Below, one piece after another: positions 1 to 9,845 of a stretch of 64,000 nucleotides of DNA. Every line of letters starts with the position of its first letter. Position 1 is the first letter of the stretch. Source of the stretch: Jaenimonas drosophilae (Eukaryota > Euglenozoa > Kinetoplastea > Trypanosomatida > Trypanosomatidae); the NCBI GenBank assembly GCA_030849065.1, contig JASAON010001634.1, positions 1 through 64,000 of the forward strand. The letters run 5' to 3'. Under the pieces are notes generated by a model, which made no database searches, was not told the origin of the DNA, and saw only the letters and a list, made by a program, of their open reading frames with translations. The position numbers and the translations under genes were made by a program.

Positions 1-1462
1 CCGCACCAATGCTCGTGACGTCCTCCGCGTACTGTGGGTGCGAAAGTAGCGAGCCGATACAAATCTGCAGCGGATGTCGCTGGGATTGTTCCGGCGTGAG
101 GTGCAGAAGAATCGTGCGGCGGTTGTGCTCCAGCACCGCCTCCAGTGTAGATGGCGGCAGGGCATCTTCACGTCTGCAGAGCGGGCAGGCTGAGGTCATA
201 CCACCGTAGAGCTCCATGCAATCGGCGTGAAAGTGGTGGTCGCAACGCGTACGTACCGTGGGTTTGGCCTCGAGGCCACATCCATAGAGCGGGGCGAGGC
301 AGATCATGCACTGCGGCTCATCGACGTCGTCGGATGGCGCCACATTTTGCTCCAGCGTAGCCGCGGTGGGCCAATCGCGTGGCGGGAGGAGCTCCTCGGA
401 TGCGATGCGCGCATCGCAGTCAGAGGTGTTGGCCAACGTCTCGTCCACTACCCACGTCACCAATCGCGCAGACCACGGCGCGACACTCGCGGTGATCCGC
501 ACACACCGCCGCGCCACATCCGCCTGACTCTCATGCACCCGAACACGAGTGGCGCCGAGATGAAAAGGCGTGAAGGGAGCACGCAAACACGCACGAAGGC
601 TGGTGCGTTGACGGTCCACAAAGAAAACCGCGCACGCGACGCACATATCAAAGCCACGGTTGTTGCCAATGCGCAACGTGTTGTTACGCACACCCGTCAC
701 AAGTACCTCCTCCTTCTCTTTCTCCTTCTTCTCCTCCTCCTCCTCCTCGAAGAGGATGGCCTGGTAGGCCAGACGGAGATGGGCGGTGTGGCAGGTATCG
801 CAGCTGTAGCCGCCGAGCACACACGAACACTCGGGCAGCGGCAGCGGGTTCGTGAGTTGTAGGCGCATGATGCCCCGTGAATGAGCAAATGTCATGCGAG
901 GGGGCAGCTCCTGCAGGACGTGTTGGAGCTCCACATAACTGCAAAGTTGTGGCACAACAACAACAAAAGGGTTGGGGTTGTCAATGAGTGGCTCCAGAGG
1001 TGGAGGTTCGTCGGTGGTCAGACGTGGGTGCTCCTCCTCGGCGGAGCGTTGTGCTTCTTGTGCGTCGATGCAGTGCTGGTACTCCTCCATTAGGGGAAGA
1101 GGTTGGCTCAGGTGCTTCTGCACGCACTGAAAGATGCGCTCCCAGGTGGATAAAATGGAGGCAGTGTTGGCGGTGCCGTAGCTCATCAACGAGTCGTGGA
1201 GGAAGTGCAAGTAGCTTTGGTGTATCTCCGTGGATGGGTGTGGGAGCTGGTTGGCGAGCTTCTCGAAGATGAAGCGGGCGGTGTAGAGCAGGGCTTGTGT
1301 GAAGATTGCGTGGCTCACCATGTGGGATGTACGTGCTTCATCGCGCGCTCGGCGCCAGAGACGGCGTGTGGCCTCGGCTAGATGGCGGTTATTAATGGAG
1401 GCAAGGGCAGCCTCCAACGAGGTCTGCGCATCCTCGGCTGGTGGGGTGGTGGTGCGGAGCAT
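1..1462 (-). CDS. RING-H2 finger protein, 3' end cut by window edge
   Basis: About 487 residues are visible from ATG at 1460-1462; the frame is open to base 1 and the stop lies outside the window. The first upstream in-frame stop is at 1532-1534, with no other ATG between. Residues ~385-434 form a RING-H2 finger (C-x2-C, then C-x-H-x2-H-x2-C, then C-x2-C), the fold of many E3 ubiquitin ligases. The N-terminal ~380 residues have no fold I recognise; residues ~236-253 are a Glu/Lys run encoded by a CTC-rich stretch at 713-748. Substrate and location cannot be read from the sequence. E3 activity is inferred from the RING alone. Confidence 0.8.
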   Translation of the reverse strand, partial: MLRTTTPPAEDAQTSLEAALASINNRHLAEATRRLWRRARDEARTSHMVSHAIFTQALLYTARFIFEKLANQLPHPSTEIHQSYLHFLHDSLMSYGTANTASILSTWERIFQCVQKHLSQPLPLMEEYQHCIDAQEAQRSAEEEHPRLTTDEPPPLEPLIDNPNPFVVVVPQLCSYVELQHVLQELPPRMTFAHSRGIMRLQLTNPLPLPECSCVLGGYSCDTCHTAHLRLAYQAILFEEEEEEKKEKEKEEVLVTGVRNNTLRIGNNRGFDMCVACAVFFVDRQRTSLRACLRAPFTPFHLGATRVRVHESQADVARRCVRITASVAPWSARLVTWVVDETLANTSDCDARIASEELLPPRDWPTAATLEQNVAPSDDVDEPQCMICLAPLYGCGLEAKPTVRTRCDHHFHADCMELYGGMTSACPLCRREDALPPSTLEAVLEHNRRTILLHLTPEQSQRHPLQICIGSLLSHPQYAEDVTSIGA

Positions 1463-1849
1463 CCAACACAGAAGTATGAGAAGATGATGAAGGGTTGTTG
1501 TGGATGGAGAGGAAGTACCCCTCCCCGTCCTCTAACTGTAGCTCTAGGTGAAGTATAAGTAATGAGGATCTGACAAGACTAGTTCCCGGCACACGTCTGT
1601 GGGCGTGTGGGTGAGAGCTGCACACAGCAGCACCAACTTGGGTATCTGCACATCAACACAGAAGGGCCAAAAAAGAAAAAAAAAAAAGAAACATTGGACC
1701 AAGAAGAAAGAAGAAGAGAGCGGTGCTTCACAGCAGCAAAATTAAGAAAGAGCACCCAGAACGGCTTCATCAAAGCCTAAATACTTTTTGCGTCAGGTTA
1801 GTGAGTAGTTGTGTGGCGCAAAAAGATGATGCAGCATGTTGGCTGACCA
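1463..1849. other. Spacer between RING gene and C7orf25-like gene
   Basis: Apart from the pyrimidine tract above I see no coding potential or RNA gene here. It should hold the 3' UTR of the upstream gene and the 5' UTR of the RING gene. Confidence 0.6.
1646..1692 (-). promoter_or_regulatory. Polypyrimidine tract and probable trans-splice acceptor for the RING gene
   Basis: The + strand A/G run at ~1669-1692 is a long U/C tract in the transcript. The first AG downstream (complement at 1646-1647, in GTGCAG) would leave a 5' UTR of about 185 nt before the ATG at 1462. The layout matches kinetoplastid spliced-leader acceptors; use is inferred. Confidence 0.55.
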
Positions 1850-3679
1850 TCAATCCAGTGACGGCGGTAAGAGGGGGCCGCTACGCCGACGCAGGCGCAA
1901 CACCTTCTGCTCCGTCAGCGAGCGTGAAGGGTGTAGGCCAACGAGCAAGTGAATGCCCTGATCTCTCGCCGCGTTGACGACCTGCCGGTTGGAGGTGATG
2001 GTGATGGCGTGGAGAGCATCCGCCGCACCAAAGACAATGCGGTTGCGGCGGCTCACGTTGCCACTTGTGGAGATGTGCTGAACGTTGGTGATGAGGTCAG
2101 TGGAAGGGTCAAGGAGCTTCGAGGGCCCGTCCTTCGTATCCTTCATGCCAGGAAGCGTCTGAAGTGTACGGGTGCCAACGATGAAAAGGCAGGAAAGGAG
2201 CATGTGCGCGCGGCGGAGCTCCGTGGGACCAGCAATCGTCTCGAGAATCCACTGGAACTCCGCCAGGGTAGCGTCGGTGATGAACCAATTTGGGCAGGCC
2301 TCACCTGCTTCCATGCGAGAATGAGCCTCCAACACCACCTCGCTGTGGCATACCTCTTCACTGGGCATGGCCTCCCCATCTTCATCCACGAAGGCATAAT
2401 CCATGAGGCGCGTCAGAAACTCCAGGTCAGGCCGATACAGTGAGCGCTTCTCCACATCACCCAATGATGATGATGGTGAGAAGAGTGCATCGGGAAGCAT
2501 CTCACGTGCACGTGCCATTGCCTCCTCCAGGCTCAACCATCTTGTGTGCCGACGAACATCAGCCTCAATGAAGTCTGTGATTGCGTGCTCCGTTATTTCC
2601 CGGCGTTGCTGCTCGCAGAGCACCTTGTAGCTGGCCAGGCGCTCCAGCCGCTCCTCCACGGTGTAGCGTGAGCTACGAAAGCAGGTGGAGGAGGTCAGTG
2701 CCACGAGGGCGGTCGCATCGAAACACACAAAAGAAGCATCATAGGCCAGCCGAGGCATCAACGGCGTGTGCGCCGAGTTTAGTGGCGCACAATTGCACAC
2801 CGCCACCTCTGGAATGCTGGTGAGCTGCTGCACGAGTGCGCTGGGTGCCTGGCAACGGAATACAACCAACACCTGAGGAATCTGGAGAAAAGGCAGACGT
2901 GTTTGCTTCGCACGGCGGACGTACTCGTGAATGAGCTCCACAAACTTTGTGTCGCGCGGATTATCTCCGTCGTGTTGTAGCTCCGTGGTGAGGCTCCTCG
3001 TGGATGCCGCGCGCACCTTCACCCACCGCAGGCCGCGACGTGATATGACGTCTACCTCCAAGTTGGGGCCGTCGTGCCGCTTGCCTCCGTGGATGGCGGA
3101 GATCGGAACACAAACACCCACCACGTCGGGCTCAACCTCCGCAGAATGCACAATCACCTCCAACGTACTGTGGCTGGAGCTGAGTAGTGAGGTACGCGCC
3201 GGCACAAGAACAGAGTTGATCTCATCTTCACTCCGCGGAGTGGAAGAGCAGAGCTTCATCAAGCGCGCATGAACCTTGGTCAGATTCTTCTTCTCCGTCG
3301 TGATACGTGCGCTCAGCTTCGCAAGGCCAATAATCTTCTCCTCACGGCGTTCCTGCAGTTCCATCGGAGGGGCGGTGTGTTGGTCATTGCCGAGAGCCTC
3401 CACCCGCGTCAGGAGGTTCCCCAACAACTCTATTTTTTCCTGCAGTTGATCGCAAACGAAGCCTGGCCCCACATCACGCGCACGCATCATCATGCTGACC
3501 TTATCTGAGTGCGGTGGGCCTTCATCATCATCCGCAGCCTCATCCTCGTGCATGGAGCTACCACCGCTCTCACTCTCTCCGCTCGAATGAGCACTGAGGT
3601 TGAGCAAGTCGGCGTGTGCAGCATCCCACTCACCACTATCATCGTCGTGGATGAGGTCAAGGATGTCCGCAGGCTCCAT
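1850..3679 (-). CDS. C7orf25 / UPF0415 family protein (DUF1308)
   Basis: 609 aa from ATG at 3677-3679; the open frame extends further upstream, but this ATG is the one preceded by a pyrimidine tract and AG and it begins a typical acidic N-terminus. The family signature is strong. A central segment contains GLRWVKVRA and a C-terminal block reads RIVFGAADALHAITITSN followed by NAARDQGIHLLVGLHPSRSLTE, which matches the conserved C-terminal region (PIN-like) of human C7orf25. Residues ~1-60 are acidic and Ser-rich. The molecular function of this eukaryotic family is not established. It lies 157 bp downstream of the small CxxC protein gene. Confidence 0.8.
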   Translation of the reverse strand: MEPADILDLIHDDDSGEWDAAHADLLNLSAHSSGESESGGSSMHEDEAADDDEGPPHSDKVSMMMRARDVGPGFVCDQLQEKIELLGNLLTRVEALGNDQHTAPPMELQERREEKIIGLAKLSARITTEKKNLTKVHARLMKLCSSTPRSEDEINSVLVPARTSLLSSSHSTLEVIVHSAEVEPDVVGVCVPISAIHGGKRHDGPNLEVDVISRRGLRWVKVRAASTRSLTTELQHDGDNPRDTKFVELIHEYVRRAKQTRLPFLQIPQVLVVFRCQAPSALVQQLTSIPEVAVCNCAPLNSAHTPLMPRLAYDASFVCFDATALVALTSSTCFRSSRYTVEERLERLASYKVLCEQQRREITEHAITDFIEADVRRHTRWLSLEEAMARAREMLPDALFSPSSSLGDVEKRSLYRPDLEFLTRLMDYAFVDEDGEAMPSEEVCHSEVVLEAHSRMEAGEACPNWFITDATLAEFQWILETIAGPTELRRAHMLLSCLFIVGTRTLQTLPGMKDTKDGPSKLLDPSTDLITNVQHISTSGNVSRRNRIVFGAADALHAITITSNRQVVNAARDQGIHLLVGLHPSRSLTEQKVLRLRRRSGPLLPPSLD

Positions 3680-3684
3680 AAATG

Positions 3685-3725
3685 AACCTCTTTCATTAGA
3701 AAAAAGAAGATGAAAGAAGTGAAGC
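3685..3725 (-). promoter_or_regulatory. Polypyrimidine tract upstream of the C7orf25-like ATG
   Basis: The + strand reads purine-rich at 3695-3723 (AGAAAAAAGAAGATGAAAGA), so the transcript carries a U/C tract with AGs in the following ~20 nt before ATG 3679. It supports the internal ATG over the longer frame. Confidence 0.5.
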
Positions 3726-3836
3726 GCATGTGAAGGTGAGAAGCGCGCACACCATCTCTGTGGATGTGTTGTTGCACAATGGCCATGATTGCAAGTCGTG
3801 CAGGAATCAGTTTTGTGTCTGTGACATCTTTGGCAG

Positions 3837-4208
3837 CTACTCCCCTCGTTCAAACCTCCACCAATTCATGCGCCGCTCCACCGGCCACTCTCGAAGCTGC
3901 TGATACTGTGATTGGCTGAGCTCCACCATGCGATGATGCGTATAGTCTTTATCATCAACGCAACGCCCCCACAGCCCAACACGTGCTGACGGCACTGCAT
4001 CAAAATTCACCGTCACCGTCGTGATGCCACACCGCGTGCAGAAACGGTACCTCCGCTCTCGGTTGTTGTCCTTGAGCATATGACGTTGTTTCTCCAGCCT
4101 GAAGATATCCTTCAGCCGTGAGCCAACCGGGGGCGTAGAGCGGTGCAGCGCACCAAACTTGGTGAAGGAGTAGAGCGAGTTGGGCCCAAAGACAGAGCTA
4201 CGCGACAT
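3837..4208 (-). CDS. Small basic protein with a CxxC pair, unknown
   Basis: 123 aa from ATG 4206-4208 (MSRSSVFGPNSLYSF). The first ~55 residues are basic and Ser/Phe-rich, followed by RYRFCTRCGITTVTVNFD, with one further Cys in LWGRC. The C-terminus is rich in Arg, Trp and Gln. Size, charge and the single CxxC would suit a mitochondrial ribosomal or assembly protein, but I recognise no family. A longer frame begins 9 nt upstream at a non-preferred position. Confidence 0.6.
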   Translation of the reverse strand: MSRSSVFGPNSLYSFTKFGALHRSTPPVGSRLKDIFRLEKQRHMLKDNNRERRYRFCTRCGITTVTVNFDAVPSARVGLWGRCVDDKDYTHHRMVELSQSQYQQLREWPVERRMNWWRFERGE

Positions 4209-4371
4209 GGCCCACAAAGCAGACGTGTAGGGAAGAAGTGGGAAGGGGTGCTACACGTAGTGAGTTTCTGATCTGGTGCAACCAAAGAGATAGGAGGACG
4301 GAGAAGGTTGTTGTGGGGAGTGAGGACTGGCAGGTTGTGCATTCACCACAACTAGATGAGAGAATGGTAGT

Positions 4372-4392
4372 GTTGTTGTTGTTGTTGTTGTT
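4372..4392. repeat. (GTT)7 microsatellite
   Basis: Seven perfect GTT units (AAC in the transcript) in the spacer between the FCF2 gene and the CxxC protein gene. A short CA run follows at ~4452-4463. Confidence 0.9.
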
Positions 4393-4476
4393 ATTGCATG
4401 AAATTGCAGTTACACGAAGATGCCTCAAGGAGCAAGTGGGTGTATGTGTGCCACACACACACACGCACATGCTCGT

Positions 4477-5001
4477 TTAGAGCATCAAGTTATCCTTCTT
4501 GGATTTGCGCTTTGATACGCGCTTCTCCTTCTCCTTCGCTGCACGTGCGGCAGACTTCTTGGCCGCCACCTCCTTTGCCTTCTTATGCACCTTCACGTTG
4601 CGCTTCAGCCGCTTCTTGACGATGTCGGTGAAGTCTGGGTTCTCCTCGATCCACTCATCCGCAAAGGAGTGGTAGCGCTTGCGACGATTGCGGCCTACGT
4701 CGGAGAAGTAGCCAAACTCCACGAAGTCGCTGGACGTGCTGCCCGCCTTCTTCGGCGCCTGATGCTGCACATCGGGATTGATGAAGTTGCGGTACTGCAG
4801 CAGCTCGAGCTCCTCGTGGTCGGATTGTGATAGCTTGGCCTTCTTCATTCCGTACCACTGAGAGAGGGTGTCCTTCTGGGCCTTGCGTTCTGCACGAATC
4901 GCGTCCTTCTTGTCCTTGTAGCCCTGAACCTGGTTGGTCTTGCTATAGAAGTCGTTGGAGGTCGTGAGGGCCTTCTTCATCATCTCATCCACAGAAGACA
5001 T
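4477..5001 (-). CDS. FCF2: rRNA-processing protein FCF2-like
   Basis: 174 aa from ATG 4999-5001; the longer upstream frame encodes a hydrophobic stretch unlike the family and is taken as 5' UTR. An Fcf2/TDIF2 domain spans ~residues 45-130: W-Y-G-M-K near the start, the ELELLQYRNFINPD block matching the family's LQLLKLRNxLDPKR, an FGYFSD block, then a basic RNRRKRYHSFADEW block. The C-terminus is Lys/Arg-rich. In yeast, Fcf2 acts in early pre-rRNA cleavages at sites A0, A1 and A2 for 18S rRNA. It shares this unit with UTP13, another SSU-processome factor. Confidence 0.78.
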   Translation of the reverse strand: MSSVDEMMKKALTTSNDFYSKTNQVQGYKDKKDAIRAERKAQKDTLSQWYGMKKAKLSQSDHEELELLQYRNFINPDVQHQAPKKAGSTSSDFVEFGYFSDVGRNRRKRYHSFADEWIEENPDFTDIVKKRLKRNVKVHKKAKEVAAKKSAARAAKEKEKRVSKRKSKKDNLML

Positions 5002-5446
5002 GATGGGTGATGATTGTGTGTGGCTGAATGTGGGCGAGCGTACCGTCACTACAATGCACGGAGGTGCTGATGGGGAGAGAGTGACGGAAGAGTCTTCGTT
5101 CAAGCTATTGTGATGGACTGGCTGAGTGAAGAGCGCTACTACACAACACACAAGAAGAACAAGATTATTACAAATTTGCAGCACAAGTATGCATAACGCA
5201 CGTGAGCCCATGACGTTTCATTTCAAGATGTAGCGTTGGCTACGAGGGTCGTCACCCACACGAAATCAGCAACAACCCGTGTAGAGCAGCCCGATGGAAG
5301 TACTCTTGGCCCACACAGGTCAGACCAAAAACACACACAACACTGCGAGAGGCAGCAGCACATGAGTGATAAACAACCACCACAACCACCAGACACGCGG
5401 AGACCCACAAGCATCCATCAAACACATCATCATCATCATCATGTGG
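5002..5446. other. Spacer, no gene seen
   Basis: Holds a (CAT)n run at about 5424-5441 and short purine runs; no credible reading frame or RNA gene. Confidence 0.55.
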
Positions 5447-7744
5447 CTACGTGCGAGAGATGGACTGGAGCTGCTCTTCCAGCTTCATCTTGTCACTGAG
5501 CGTCGCTTGCAGCAAAAATTGAAGACTGCGATACTGAGCTCCATCGGACGTGGAGTGGGAGGCCTTAGGAGGCTCAGCCAGTGCCGCGAGTGCGCGTTGG
5601 TTGTTGCGAGCCTGATGGCGGAGCCCCTCCACCTGCTCCGTGAGGCTCCACTTTTCCTGCTGCAGCGCGGCCACACGCATCAGCAGCGCCTCATTCTCCA
5701 CCTGCACCGCCTCCCAGTTCGTCATGGTCTCTGGATCATAATTATGAACGACATCCGACAAGGTGCGGGAGGTGCTGCGCCACGCGCCACGATCGGGTGA
5801 GCGCACATCCAGCGCACCGCCTTGAGGGGCCGCCAAGTGAAAGGAGCTGCTTGCGCTGAGTGGCGCATTGTGCTTCTCGGCAGCCGACGACGTCTTCTTC
5901 CGTAGCGCGTGGAGAGCCTGCCGCAGCTCACTGTTTAGAAGTTGGAGCTTCTTGGCCTCTGCACGATGAACGGACCTACACTCCTCCAGCTGCCGCTCAT
6001 AGTCCTCGCGTAGCTCATCCATTGCCGCCGCCGCATGGGATGCGCTACTTGTGGCCATTGGTGGCGGCGACGTAGCCGTTGTGCCACGCGCTGGGCTGGA
6101 GATGTTGTGTGCTGCTGCATTCACCACAGACAACAATTGCGGTGATGGACTCTGCTTGTGCTTGTGCTGGGCTGCAGCCACATCCACGCACTCGTCATCG
6201 GGTATGGCACGATGCGTGTGGTCGCGCGCTCCATCACCACGGCGGCAAACCTCCTTCAGCTGCAGAGCCGTCAGACGTTGTAGCAATCCCTCGTTGGATT
6301 TTACCAAGACGCAATCGCGGCGACGCAACAGCTGAAGCTCCTGCAACTCCTCATCACGCTTCTTCCTCGCGCTATTGTGGCGATCTTGAAGAAGATTGCC
6401 CAGTCGCAAACACTCACGCTCCAGTGCGCTGATTTTGGTCTTGGCAGCAGCAGCAGAGGCAGAGGCGTCAGCCACAGCACAGCCTTCGCGCTCCATGACG
6501 GACAGCTCTTTCGCGCGGAGCTCACGCTGAAGGTTTTGCACCTTCTTCTGGAGGTCGTGGTTCTCCCGTTGCAGTGAGCGCATCTGCTCCTCCTTTGAGG
6601 CATCGGCGCGGCTATTTGAGCTTTGTTGCTGGCTGAGTTGGTCCACCATCGCCCGAAGATCGCGCACCTGCTTCTCAAGCATACTTGTGTTGTAGGCAGA
6701 GCTCGTCACGGGGGGCTTCTCCTTGGCTGTGGGTGGTGGTGGCGGAGCAGCAGCAGCGGCGGATGATGAAGGAGCTTCGGAATGACAGCGGCTCTCATCC
6801 GCAGAATTCATAAGCAATCGCTGTAGCTGGCCCTCCAAGTGATTCTTTGTTTCCGTGAGGAGCTGTGAGTCCTTGGTCAGCTTATCCACGCGGAGCTGCA
6901 AACGCGTTCGGTGGTAGTCGCACCTCTCCAGCTCCTTCTGCCGTTGTAGAGCACCTTCACGAAGGGCGGCCACCTCGTTGCGGTATCGGGAGGCCAAGGA
7001 GGCAAGATTTACTGCATCTGCATCCACGGCTAAGGCAGGAATACCACCATCCTCATCGTGCTGTTGCTCATCAGCGTCCTTCGCAGCTCCGTCTTGGCGT
7101 AGTTCAGCAAGCTCATGCTCCAGGCCCCGTCGGATTGCCGCGTCCTCCTCCAGCTGCCTCTTGTGAGCGGCAAGCTGCTCCGCTTGTTGTGCTACCTTCA
7201 TCTTGGCCTCGGACACCTCCACGCGCAGTGACTCGGCAACTTGTTGCGCAGCCATGGAGGCAATGAGCTCCGCACGAAGCACCGGAACCTCCACGTTGGC
7301 ATCCACCCCACCTTGGCGGCTTGATGCGTCTAACACCGCTGCTGCATCCGTCGTCTTGAGAGTGGCCGCCACGACGCGTCGAGCAGTGCCCTTCACCTCC
7401 TCCCCATCCACAGCGCGGGCAGGTGAGGCCGCAACAACCTTACCCGCCACGACAGAGCCCGTGGTAGCAGACTTTGCCACGGCCGTCGCTCGCACCACAA
7501 CATTCGAGGACGACGATGATGAGTGCGAGCCAACGGCGGCCATGAGCGGTCGCAGCACCTCCGCCGACTGCGGTAGGCTCTCGGCGAGCTGGTGTGCGTG
7601 GCATCGAATTGCATCCATGGTGCGCAGCAGCTCGCGATGTCGCTGCGTCTGCTGCTGCAGATCCTCGCACAGCTGCTCAACGGTGTCTGGAAGCTCCACG
7701 GATGCATCCCCAGCACCAACCACACGTCCGCGAACAGTCGTCAT
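5447..7744 (-). CDS. Coiled-coil protein, unknown
   Basis: 765 aa from ATG 7742-7744 (MTTVRGRVVGAG). The frame extends six codons upstream to a GTG, and a convincing splice acceptor lies just beyond it. Most of the protein is heptad-like helix rich in Leu, Glu, Gln, Arg and Ala, in three or four blocks (residues ~15-65, ~155-330, ~360-490, ~570-765), broken by Ser/Ala/Pro-rich linkers, including a PPPPP run near residue 335. There is no motor, kinase or membrane segment. Such proteins in kinetoplastids are often cytoskeletal, basal-body or flagellar, but nothing here proves that. Confidence 0.75.
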   Translation of the reverse strand: MTTVRGRVVGAGDASVELPDTVEQLCEDLQQQTQRHRELLRTMDAIRCHAHQLAESLPQSAEVLRPLMAAVGSHSSSSSSNVVVRATAVAKSATTGSVVAGKVVAASPARAVDGEEVKGTARRVVAATLKTTDAAAVLDASSRQGGVDANVEVPVLRAELIASMAAQQVAESLRVEVSEAKMKVAQQAEQLAAHKRQLEEDAAIRRGLEHELAELRQDGAAKDADEQQHDEDGGIPALAVDADAVNLASLASRYRNEVAALREGALQRQKELERCDYHRTRLQLRVDKLTKDSQLLTETKNHLEGQLQRLLMNSADESRCHSEAPSSSAAAAAPPPPPTAKEKPPVTSSAYNTSMLEKQVRDLRAMVDQLSQQQSSNSRADASKEEQMRSLQRENHDLQKKVQNLQRELRAKELSVMEREGCAVADASASAAAAKTKISALERECLRLGNLLQDRHNSARKKRDEELQELQLLRRRDCVLVKSNEGLLQRLTALQLKEVCRRGDGARDHTHRAIPDDECVDVAAAQHKHKQSPSPQLLSVVNAAAHNISSPARGTTATSPPPMATSSASHAAAAMDELREDYERQLEECRSVHRAEAKKLQLLNSELRQALHALRKKTSSAAEKHNAPLSASSSFHLAAPQGGALDVRSPDRGAWRSTSRTLSDVVHNYDPETMTNWEAVQVENEALLMRVAALQQEKWSLTEQVEGLRHQARNNQRALAALAEPPKASHSTSDGAQYRSLQFLLQATLSDKMKLEEQLQSISRT

Positions 7745-8320
7745 CTCACCACACAACAACACCGGACTTCTTTGGAGGTTGGCCTATGGAAGAAACAAGA
7801 GCCCAACCACACAATGTGTGTATGAGTGAAAAAAAAATAGTCACTTGAAGTCTTGGGTTGGTTCCTGCAGGAAGCGATATCACCGACCACGTAGTCACGG
7901 CGTGCGTGAGGCACAGCAACTGGTCGTGCTTGAAGGTGAAGAAGAGAAAGAGAAAAAAAGAGAGAACAAATATGTGCGTGAAGAATTTGGCGTTGGTCGT
8001 TAGTGCATGATGCATATAAGCACAGACAAATAAGCATAATTGTTGTGTGAAGGCACATTGCCACAATCCCCCCCCCTCCCTCTCCCTCCTTTTCTCAACG
8101 CCACAACCTCAGCGTGGGCCATGTGCTCCAGCATACGGAGTGACGGAAGGCGGAGATGTGGCAGCGGAGTGTAACATAAGCTAGCATCTGAAGTAGATGG
8201 TGTGAGGTCGGGGCCAGGCACCACCACTCACCGACCATTGCCGCCAGCCGATCATCGCACCCGTTGCAACAAAAGTAAAGGCACACTATCCGGAGGAAGA
8301 CGCAGCTACATCATGTCCCA
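7745..8320. other. Spacer with a C-rich run
   Basis: Contains the acceptor region above and a + strand pyrimidine run at 8067-8096 (nine Cs followed by CCCTCTCCCTCC-type sequence), which is purine-rich in the transcript and so not a splicing tract for the minus-strand genes. No gene seen. Confidence 0.55.
7784..7836 (-). promoter_or_regulatory. Splice acceptor for the coiled-coil gene
   Basis: In the transcript sense a T-run (complement of 7828-7836) is followed by CTCTTGTTTCTTCCATAG, with AG at 7784-7785, giving a 5' UTR of ~40 nt before ATG 7744. Confidence 0.6.
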
Positions 8321-8641
8321 TCAACGACGGCCGTCGGATGAGCTTGATGATCGATCCGACGTCGTCTGTGACTTCGGCTGTGCCGATGGAGCTGCACTCT
8401 GTGGTGCAGATGTTTCTGAAGTTCCGCACCACGACTTCAGCCCATCCATCACGCGCTGAACGTCGGAGGACACCTCCTTGAAGGCTGCTCCAGCGTAGAG
8501 GCCGGCCTGCTCTGCCTTCCGCGAGGCATCCATATGCGCTGCCTTTTGTGCAGCACGTTCAATGAAGGGGAGCTTCTTCCCCTGCTCAGCCAGCGCGCTC
8601 ATGGCGTACTTCATGAATACCTTCCTGAAGTAGTTGGACAT
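8321..8641 (-). CDS. Small protein, unknown
   Basis: 106 aa from ATG 8639-8641 (MSNYFRKVFMKYAMSAL). The N-terminal ~75 residues are predicted helix with basic and Ala-rich faces and few acidic residues at the start, which could be a mitochondrial signal. The last 30 residues are Ser/Pro/Thr-rich and probably disordered. There is no transmembrane segment and no family recognised. The codon pattern and compact size are consistent with a real kinetoplastid small protein. Confidence 0.55.
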   Translation of the reverse strand: MSNYFRKVFMKYAMSALAEQGKKLPFIERAAQKAAHMDASRKAEQAGLYAGAAFKEVSSDVQRVMDGLKSWCGTSETSAPQSAAPSAQPKSQTTSDRSSSSSDGRR

Positions 8642-9011
8642 GGGTCCCTGTCTGTGATGTGTGTAAAACACAAAGGAATATACGAATATACGTGTACTTC
8701 AGCCTTGATGGGTTCGTTGTCAGGGACATGAAGAAGAGGTGGAGAGAGAGGACGGGGAGGATGAGATTCCCAGAGATGACGAGGCACAGAGGATGGAGAC
8801 ATCATGGGAGAGCATGAACGCAAGCTTAGCCGAACGACCCACAGTCACGGGGATGTTGTTGTTTGTCTTGATTATGTCGCATAAAGATGGGGGAGCAGAT
8901 GATGCTTCCATCGTTATCGGAGAGGGGAGGGTCCAGCCACCCACCTCACTAACACACACGTGGCTGAGTTGTGCCTCCTTTTCCCCCCCCTCTCTCAACA
9001 ACATCACCCAC
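8642..9011. other. Spacer, no gene seen
   Basis: 370 bp with a + strand C run at 8982-8990; no reading frame with protein-like composition. Confidence 0.5.
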
Positions 9012-9845
9012 TCACGGAAACATGGGCGTCACCTTGGTCCCCTGCACGGCGTAGATGCAGTCCTTAGGAATCTTGTACTTCTTTGGCAGCATGTCACCGA
9101 GCTGAGAAGCCACATCGCCCTGGATCGCAATCTCATCCTGTGTCTTGCCCTCCTCATGATCATGCACGCCAACACCACAGGCAAAGGCCTTGCGCCAGTC
9201 GCGGCACACATCCTTCAGGTTGAAGCCGAAGAGGTCCATGCCCGTGACGAGGGTGACGACGTGAGTGACGGCGCGCTTCTCCGTCTTGATGGCCACGACA
9301 CGCTGGAGTGCCTTCTTGATGCCCCGACCTTCGAGCATCGCCTCCAGGCGCTCCTTCTCAGTGAGGGCCTTGCGACGGCGGCCCTTCTCTTCGGCGTTGG
9401 CCAGCTCCTCGGCGTGCTCCTGCAGCCATGGTCGGCACTTCTCCATCATGCCGCTGTACTCACACATCTCAGCGGGGAAGGTGCAAATGGGGCAGTAGAG
9501 GACCGAGACAGGGTGAGTGCGCGTGACGGTGATGGCGCCATCCTCGCCATCCTCCGCATCGCCAGCGGCACCCGTGGCGGCCACCTCCGCCTCTTCCTTC
9601 CCCTTCTTCCCCGACTTCTTTTCCTTCTTGGCATCCTCCTTCTTGAGCTTGTTGCCCTTGTACTCCTTCTTCTTCTTTGGCTTGTCGTCGTCATCCTCGT
9701 CGTTGTCGGAGCCTGGCGGTGGGGCGTCGGCGGCCCCTGCGGTGGTGGGGGCTACCTCAACCTCTTCCGTCGTTGGATCCTGCCCGCGCTCATCCTCCTC
9801 CTCCTCGGCGCCGGCTGACTTTCCTCCCTTCTTTCGGCGGGCCAT
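9012..9845 (-). CDS. DENR: Density-regulated protein (DENR/Tma22)
   Basis: 277 aa from ATG 9843-9845. After a 110-residue Lys/Glu/Ala/Asp-rich N-terminus come the DENR zinc-binding segment (YCPICTFPAEMCEY, Cys118, 121, 128, then Cys137 in KCRPWL) and a C-terminal SUI1 domain (~182-265: VTLVTGMDLFGFNLKDVCRD, then DEIAIQGDV). With MCT-1 the animal and yeast proteins recycle 40S subunits and promote re-initiation. The charged N-terminal extension is longer than in human DENR (198 aa), otherwise typical. A clean splice acceptor lies 24 nt upstream of the ATG. Confidence 0.93.
   Translation of the reverse strand: MARRKKGGKSAGAEEEEDERGQDPTTEEVEVAPTTAGAADAPPPGSDNDEDDDDKPKKKKEYKGNKLKKEDAKKEKKSGKKGKEEAEVAATGAAGDAEDGEDGAITVTRTHPVSVLYCPICTFPAEMCEYSGMMEKCRPWLQEHAEELANAEEKGRRRKALTEKERLEAMLEGRGIKKALQRVVAIKTEKRAVTHVVTLVTGMDLFGFNLKDVCRDWRKAFACGVGVHDHEEGKTQDEIAIQGDVASQLGDMLPKKYKIPKDCIYAVQGTKVTPMFP

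Noticed and set aside
8739..9818. 359-codon plus-strand ORF
   Set aside because: Antisense to DENR; its Leu-rich tail is the complement of the Lys/Glu-rich DENR N-terminus.
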